A stretch of 22,968 bases of DNA from Isohypsibius dastychi. Lineage: Eukaryota; Tardigrada; Eutardigrada; Parachela; Isohypsibiidae. The position numbers were made by a program, and so were the translations under genes. Each line of letters opens with the position of its first letter. Position 1 is the first letter of the stretch. This document shows, piece after piece, positions 17,601-22,968 of the stretch. The notes under the pieces are model-generated. The model was given only the letters and a program-made list of their open reading frames with translations, searched no databases and was not told the origin of the DNA. Location: NCBI GenBank assembly GCA_034696485.1, contig JAQIWT010000338.1, positions 1-22,968 on the forward strand. The letters run 5' to 3'.

Positions 17601-20600
17601 ACCACTTGTTGATTGCTCTACCATGGCCGACCGGGACGATTTGACTACGGAGGAGAAAGATTTGTGCATGGAGACGGCAGGCTTCGAAGATTTTGCACTG
17701 ATGTGTTTGGAACGCTGTCTCGTTGTAAGAAATTATGCCTTCCTGGTTTTCCGCACAAGGCCTCTTCGCCATTTTATAACTGCAATTTCAATCAACTTCT
17801 AAGCAGTTTTTTCTAAAACGGAAAACAATTTTCGCTGAATGTGTTCCAAATTTGACAAAATTGCTGGAGAAGGATTTTCAGACGAAATAACTCACCGTCT
17901 TTGAATCTGCGAGATCTTTAAGTGTCGGTTTATCATATATTTCCCGTTTCCAAATGTGCTGTATTTTCAGTTTATATCGAATTCTACGAATGATTTGCAC
18001 AACCACCTGAACGAAGCCACATCCAATGAGGTCGGCGAAAAAGCGACCCAGGACGAAAAGTACACAAGGATGGGGATGTCGGCTTTGATCGCGACCATTT
18101 TCTACCAAGCAAGCGATTCCATCTGTCGCGCGCTTTTGCAGAAACTATACAGTTTCGTTTCCGGGAGGATATTTGTTTACAATCACTACACCGGAACAGC
18201 CCTGACAAGCATTTGTTCCGTCGCCATGAAATTAAGGCCGAACATCGCTAAAGAAGAAATACTGGATCCGCTCATGTCCCTCTTCAAAGTTCGTGTCACT
18301 CTTCGGGAACAAGATATCGCCACTGATGAAACGATCGACGAAGAAATCGCCTGGACGCTCAAACTTGTCTCCGATGTGCTGTCTGCTTCTGGCAGGTAAG
18401 TCATGGAGATTTCGATGTAATTCAAAATGGAATAAAATGGAGGGTATAGAGATTTCAGAGATTGATATAGATCAACAAAAAAGTCAGATAGATCAGAAAT
18501 ATTTTTCTAGAATAAAACAAACAATCATAGAATAAAAAAATGGTATGAATAAAATTCTAGTGGGGCGATTGAAAAATGGAATGAAGAAACTGCAAAAATC
18601 AGGAAGTGGGTAAATTTCAGAATTGAGGTCATGGAATTTTTCGGAACAATGTTAAAAAACACGCTTTAAGGGTGCGGAATATCATTTTCCGCTTTTGAAT
18701 CTTTATTGAGTGACGTTGGCTGTGGCAGTTAAAAATATTATTTCAAAGAAGCCCACTCAAGCCGAATTTTTATCTAATTCGTCAAAATCCTCGATTAAAA
18801 CCGGCACTTCTGGTACAGATTTCTGGACGCCCAACGGGAAGTTTTCATCTTGAAACAAAGGGGATCTTTTAAATTTCGAGTACAAGCTTAGCAGTTGCGG
18901 TAACATTGCCATCAAGTCTAATTTCTTGCCTTCCTTCTGATCACTAATTGCGTCGAGAAGTGGCGCCAATGATGCGAATGGGTCATCATCCTCGCGATCC
19001 GCTTGGCCAGATTCAATCTTCTGTAGATGTCGATATCTGTATTTCTTGAGCTGCTCCGCGGCCAAGTTGAGTATTTTGAGAATCCACCTGGTTTTAAAAA
19101 TAGTCTTCCGGCCTTCTGCTCCGGAATTTTGATCAGAAATTCTGACATTTTGTAAATCATCCCATAATGGTGAATTTTTCCAGTCGTCATAATTCGTCTC
19201 CGGTTGTTTTGCGGAAGAAGAATAAAGAAACTTGAGAAGCAAAAGGAAGTTGCCCGATAAAAGGAATATCAACAAAATTTTCCATAAACATGTCCGGAAC
19301 ACTTTTTGGCAGAGAAATGTTTTGATCTGCCGTTTTAAAGTCATTTTCGATTCCATTTGCTGCAGTGAAATACTTGTTTTTTTAATGGCGTGCAAGTGAG
19401 ACTGCTTCAGTTTCTCAAGCCGGGTGTGAATTCAAGCGTTCCACGTGGTAAGGCTTTCCTATGGTCACTTCGGTTGTGGGTGGCCCGAAACTTGGTTCAA
19501 TATGTAATCGGATATAAAGTAACAAACTGTTGCTTCGGTATAGCAAGCGGTAGCGACATCGCACGATTTTGTTTAAATAGATTATTTGTTAGTTTCGTTC
19601 AAAACGCCGCGTCTGACACATCTCTGTTGAATTCACTGGCAAATTTTCTTCGTAGGTCGATTCTTGCTCATCGCGCCACTCTTCGAACATGCCTGTCGAT
19701 TCTTCTGACTGCCAAGTGCACCGCGTTGTACAAATTGACAGTCCAAATATGCAAAACGTTGCTTCGTGGGATATTATCCATTTTTCCAACGAACGTCGCT
19801 TCTGTTGTTCCGTCCGAACTCGGACTAAACGATCCTTCGGAAGTGGTGATGGTCCGCCATTGGCGTCAGCTCGTCAACCCAGTGGATGTCAAATTGGAAT
19901 GGCATGTCCCCGATGCAGAGGAATTGAAATTTGTGGACGAATTTTTAGGAGAGTTTCTGCTACCAACTTTGAGTGAGTAGCTGTTAGCGGATTTTCATAG
20001 GCAGAACCTCCTCATCACTGAAGAGTACTACTAATGTAGCAAATTGGCGAGAAACCGGCGGGAAGGCTTATACGTCCGTCTGATGAACTACAGTAGAGGG
20101 CGTATATTAAACGTCAAGATTTTTCACAGGCCTGATCATAGTGGAATTATCTGACCGGAGTGATCAGTAATTATTGGTTTTAGTTGATGGATGCATTTTG
20201 ATCGGATTGTAATGCTTTCTTAAAAGCCGCTGAATCCGGAATTTCTCATGCGAAACTCGTGCTATGAAACGGTTGCTCAAATTTATTAATATTTGTTGTT
20301 TTTAGAAAAGTTGAGAGCTCATTCGGATGAAAGCGTCTTGATGACTCGAAAAGAGTTGGAGCGGACTTTGTTGTTAGTGGAAAATATCGTCCATGGGGCT
20401 GCACTCCGATTTCCCTTTGACTGTGATCCAGAACATCGACTCGCCCCTTGTCCTTTGACCATTGAAATCTACTCGTCTCGCCCGGATCCAGTCATTGCCC
20501 CGGATGATCACGAAATCAGCATTTCCGGTCGATCGGCTCGTCGACAGATCTTCGAGCATATCCAGCCGGTTCTCCATAAAATCTCTGCTGCTGATGAGGA

Positions 20601-22968
20601 TGATGTGAAATCTATCAAGATTATTCTGAGGATATTCCGAACGCTGATGTTCTACCGCGGGATAGAAAACGAGGAGTTGCAGAATAAGATTCGTGGACAG
20701 TTCATGTCGTCGAAACGTATGACAAAGTCGCTTGGGTTTTCCAGCAAGGCAGTCATGAGACTCGTTCTGATCGAGAAAGTTTTCGTTCAACATGAAAAGC
20801 GAATTTACGTGAGTGATGTTCTTGCTGACTTTCCATGAGTTTTTGTCTGAATTTTTTTAATTGATTGGTTCGAAGTTTGTCTCACGATTTCATTTCATGA
20901 TTTTCTGCTTTTGTTTTAGGACCATCGAAGCTCGCCGCTGACAACGCTTCGTCGAGATATCCTCAAAGAACTGATCCAGCTATCAATCGGCCAGTATCGA
21001 GATATTCGCGTTCTGGGCCAGAATTATTTCAACGACGCTATGAAGAACATCCGGTTTGGATATCGGCCGTTTGTGGAAGAAATTGTCGAACTGCTCCAGT
21101 CATCCAAAGATGACAAATTAAAAGCTCATCAGATGAAGGGAACTCTGTACTTGATTCTCGGCGGGAAGAGCGGAACGCTCATCTTGAAGGACGACTGGCA
21201 TACCGTGGCAAAGGTCAGTTTTCAATTTTCATACATTCTTGAAACCTGGTAGTCGTTTACAAAAATGTGTTCATCCGTATATCTTTATTCTGTTTTTTTT
21301 TTGGTTTTCCAGATTTTACCTTGCTTGATCCGCATCGGCTCCGACAGCAAAACAGTTCCTAAAATTTTGGACAAGCTGGCCGAGAAATGGGAACGTGGAT
21401 TCTGCACTCGAACTGTTCACATTGAGAAGGCTGAGACTGCAATGGAGTTGGCTGATGTGATCCTAAACAGCCAGTACAAACTGGGGAATACGTTGAACCT
21501 GGAGGAAATCTGGGAGAAGCGTCATGCTGAAAGCCAGAAGAACGAAGGGGATTACTTGCAGTTGGTCAACGAACTGCTCGATTATGTTCGAGAAAGAGTC
21601 ACCAAACCCAAAAGCTTCCACTTTGCGCTTTTCCTGCTCGGCTTTATGGGTACGTGAATGACAGCTGATTTTAATCAGTTTCGAAAACATTCCCGGTGAA
21701 TACTGGCAGTGATAGTGATATACATGTTTAAATTTTACGTCAAGTTTCGTTGTAGTTCTCGGCTGTTTTTGAATTTTGATTTGACAGCTGCTGTAATTTC
21801 TGTTTGCAGTTCGACGAGACGTTGAGCTCCTTCCAAACCTCGTTGACACCTATTTCGACAACTGGGCCAATCCAACCTCCGAAAAGGCACGCAAGTTATG
21901 TCAACAGCCCATCCTCATCTCTCTACGCTATCTAAAGCCTCCAATCATCAAAACCCAGCTTGATCTCCGCAAAATCGCCGGAATCAAACTTACTGAGGAT
22001 TCCAAATCCGTTCTCGCTGGAATACGTGAAGATAATCTTTGGTTATGTTTCGATGAGAAGAAACTCCCACTAACCGCAGAAGAATACGACAAAACCATCT
22101 TCGTTGATAAAATTGAACATGGCTACTATGGTTGGCCGGCTCAGCTCACCGTCGCAGCACCCGCTTCCGAACAACCCAAACAGGCAGAATTGAATGCTGT
22201 GGAAAAGGTCATCTATGGCAAAATGACGGACGAGTCGTTTATCGACATCCTCATCCGATTATCGACCGTTGAAGGTTCCAAACTTCACTCAAAGTTCGAT
22301 GTTGCGAATTTCACGATCTTCCGTGGATTGTTCCGGCATTTCCAGTTTACGTTCCTCCAGAGCTTATTACCTCATCTGGAGAAAATGGTCAGCTCGAAAG
22401 ATGAGTACCAACATCGTTTTGCGGCGGAGATTCTGGCTGGGATTGTTCGTGGCTCGAAACGCTGGCCGTTTGAGTTGGTCGCCAAAATGTGGGAAAACTT
22501 GACGCCGATTATCAAATTGGCGCTAGCGAATCTGACGTTGGATTCCCTGACTGATTGGGGGAAATTCTCGGAGCATGCGTTTGGTCAGGGAGACTCACGG
22601 AGACATTTCCCGTTGATGAAACTGTTGTTCGATCTGCCGAAGTCCGACACGACTTTCCAGACATCCTCACGACTTTTTGTACTCCATAAAGCCTTCAGTC
22701 CGGTCCATGACTGGCGTCGCAAACAGCTGCATGTTCAGATTGTTGAGATGATGAAGGAACGCATCGCGGAGCCGTATCGCGATCGAGTTGCCATTCTTCT
22801 GGCTTGTATGTTCAGATCGGATATCGCGCTGCCTAATGTGAATAAGGCGATTGAGCAAGGACCCAGACTGGAAGTACTGATCAAGGAAATTTTACCGAAA
22901 TGTCAGGGCTTGATTAAAGGAGAGAATCCGGAGAAGGAGTCGTCGGAATATGCGATGAAGGTGCTGAA
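14700..22968 (+). CDS. PSME4: Proteasome activator complex subunit 4 (PA200/Blm10 family), 3' end cut by the window
   Basis: A HEAT-repeat solenoid that caps the 20S proteasome and opens its gate, acting mainly in the nucleus. Exons: 14700-15042, 15316-15735, 16431-17199, 17583-17724, 17971-18395, 19656-19972, 20306-20808, 20920-21213, 21313-21649 and 21810 to the window end. All junctions are GT-AG and in phase, giving about 1,569 residues; vertebrate PA200 has about 1,840, so roughly the last 270 residues lie outside. Family landmarks include LLNWSSRLQQYFVHFGRKFT (exon 1), CRPYFSPNATVEMLELWRPL (exon 2), LATDNIG-like LAFDNIGRIDW and YHPSNNG-like YPSNNG (exon 3), and MVPLVDCS (exon 4). Later ones are LEWHVPDAEEL (exon 6), HGYYGWPAQLTVAA and FRGLFRHF, followed by EILAGIVRGSKRWPFE (exon 10). 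An acidic patch (EQEEVDEEDDD) sits at residues 13-23, as often seen near the N-terminus of this family. The bromodomain-like C-terminal part would be off the edge. The fifth intron hosts an antisense gene. Confidence 0.95.
15736..16430 (+). other. Intron 2 of PSME4
   Basis: A phase 1 intron of 695 bp, donor CCAA|GTAAGT and acceptor TTTTCTTCTGCAG|GC. I see no gene, repeat or structured RNA in it. Confidence 0.75.
17200..17582 (+). other. Intron 3 of PSME4
   Basis: A phase 2 intron of 383 bp, donor CGC|GTAAGT and acceptor CCCGTTTTAG|G. It splits the run that reads FQFLA, then SLLSMVPLVDCS, matching the family. Nothing else is recognised inside. Confidence 0.75.
18702..18707 (-). terminator. 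Polyadenylation signal AATAAA of the nested gene
   Basis: A canonical hexamer on the minus strand (TTTATT on the plus strand), about 50 bases beyond the nested gene's stop codon and within the PSME4 intron. Confidence 0.55.
18757..19356 (-). CDS. Nested antisense gene: small single-pass membrane protein, unrecognised
   Basis: A 199-residue open frame on the minus strand, entirely inside intron 5 of PSME4. The first in-frame ATG is at 19356, giving a basic N-terminus (MESKMTLKRQIKTFLCQK). One strong hydrophobic segment follows at about 24-44 (LWKILLIFLLSGNFLLLLKF), typical of a type II signal anchor. The remaining ~155 residues are charged and largely helical in character, with an acidic patch ADREDDDPFAS (119-129) and an acidic end (IEDFDELDKNSA). 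I recognise no domain. An acceptor-like TTTCACTGCAG ends three bases before the ATG, and AATAAA lies about 50 bases after the stop. Both support a real transcript. The codon pattern is more AT-rich than in PSME4, which may mean a young or fast-evolving gene. Confidence 0.6.
   Translation of the reverse strand: MESKMTLKRQIKTFLCQKVFRTCLWKILLIFLLSGNFLLLLKFLYSSSAKQPETNYDDWKNSPLWDDLQNVRISDQNSGAEGRKTIFKTRWILKILNLAAEQLKKYRYRHLQKIESGQADREDDDPFASLAPLLDAISDQKEGKKLDLMAMLPQLLSLYSKFKRSPLFQDENFPLGVQKSVPEVPVLIEDFDELDKNSA
19973..20305 (+). other. Intron 6 of PSME4
   Basis: A phase 1 intron of 333 bp, donor TTGA|GTGAGT and acceptor TTGTTTTTAG|AA. No other feature is seen. Confidence 0.75.

Larger units (their letters stand above)
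18396..19655 (+). other. Intron 5 of PSME4, host of a nested antisense gene
   Basis: A phase 2 intron of 1,260 bp, donor GGCAG|GTAAGT and acceptor TTTTCTTCGTAG|G, joined as Arg in ASGRSILAHR. It is the largest intron in the window. Its middle holds a minus-strand single-exon gene at 18757-19356 with a polyadenylation signal at 18702-18707. Confidence 0.8.

Noticed and set aside
18757-22968. A CRISPR array, tRNA or rRNA gene anywhere in the window
   Set aside because: No regularly spaced repeats and no cloverleaf or rRNA-like sequence were found by eye.

Overview
The window is animal (eukaryotic) DNA. It holds split genes with GT-AG introns of about 65 to 1,260 bp, class A 7TM receptors, a CD39-type membrane apyrase and a PA200/PSME4 proteasome activator. 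Small introns, dense gene packing and a local receptor expansion suggest a compact invertebrate genome. A tardigrade or similar small ecdysozoan is my guess, but nothing in the sequence proves it.

Layout. (1) 1-8100: four rhodopsin-like GPCR genes as two tandem pairs arranged head to head. Two are on the minus strand: one is cut off by a palindromic repeat at the left edge, and the other (2476-4082) has one intron. Two are intronless on the plus strand (5278-6285 and 7030-8019). Genes 1 and 2 share an unusual reciprocal swap of the TM2 Asp and TM7 Asn, shown at both sites only in gene 2. None of the four has the amine-binding Asp of TM3. (2) 8507-9660: a non-autonomous DNA-transposon-like element with inverted ends and a 9-bp direct repeat at its borders. 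(3) 10042-13089, minus strand: a nine-exon gene for a cell-surface NTPDase (CD39/ENTPD1-3 type) with all five apyrase conserved regions and two membrane anchors. Three upstream exons join it in frame and encode a ubiquitin-like domain, which would sit on the cytosolic side. I know of no such fusion. (4) 13346-14411: a second non-autonomous element with 9-bp direct repeats. It fills most of the divergent promoter region between the NTPDase gene and the next gene. (5) 14700-22968, plus strand: PSME4/PA200, ten exons covering about 1,570 residues, running off the right edge. Its 1.26-kb fifth intron contains an antisense single-exon gene for a small unrecognised single-pass membrane protein, with its own AATAAA signal.

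The genes do not form one pathway. One possible thematic link is that the NTPDase hydrolyses extracellular nucleotides next to a cluster of orphan receptors, but the sequence does not show that these receptors bind nucleotides. The exon models were built by hand from splice-site consensus, reading-frame phase and family similarity. Every CDS total agrees with its intron phases.
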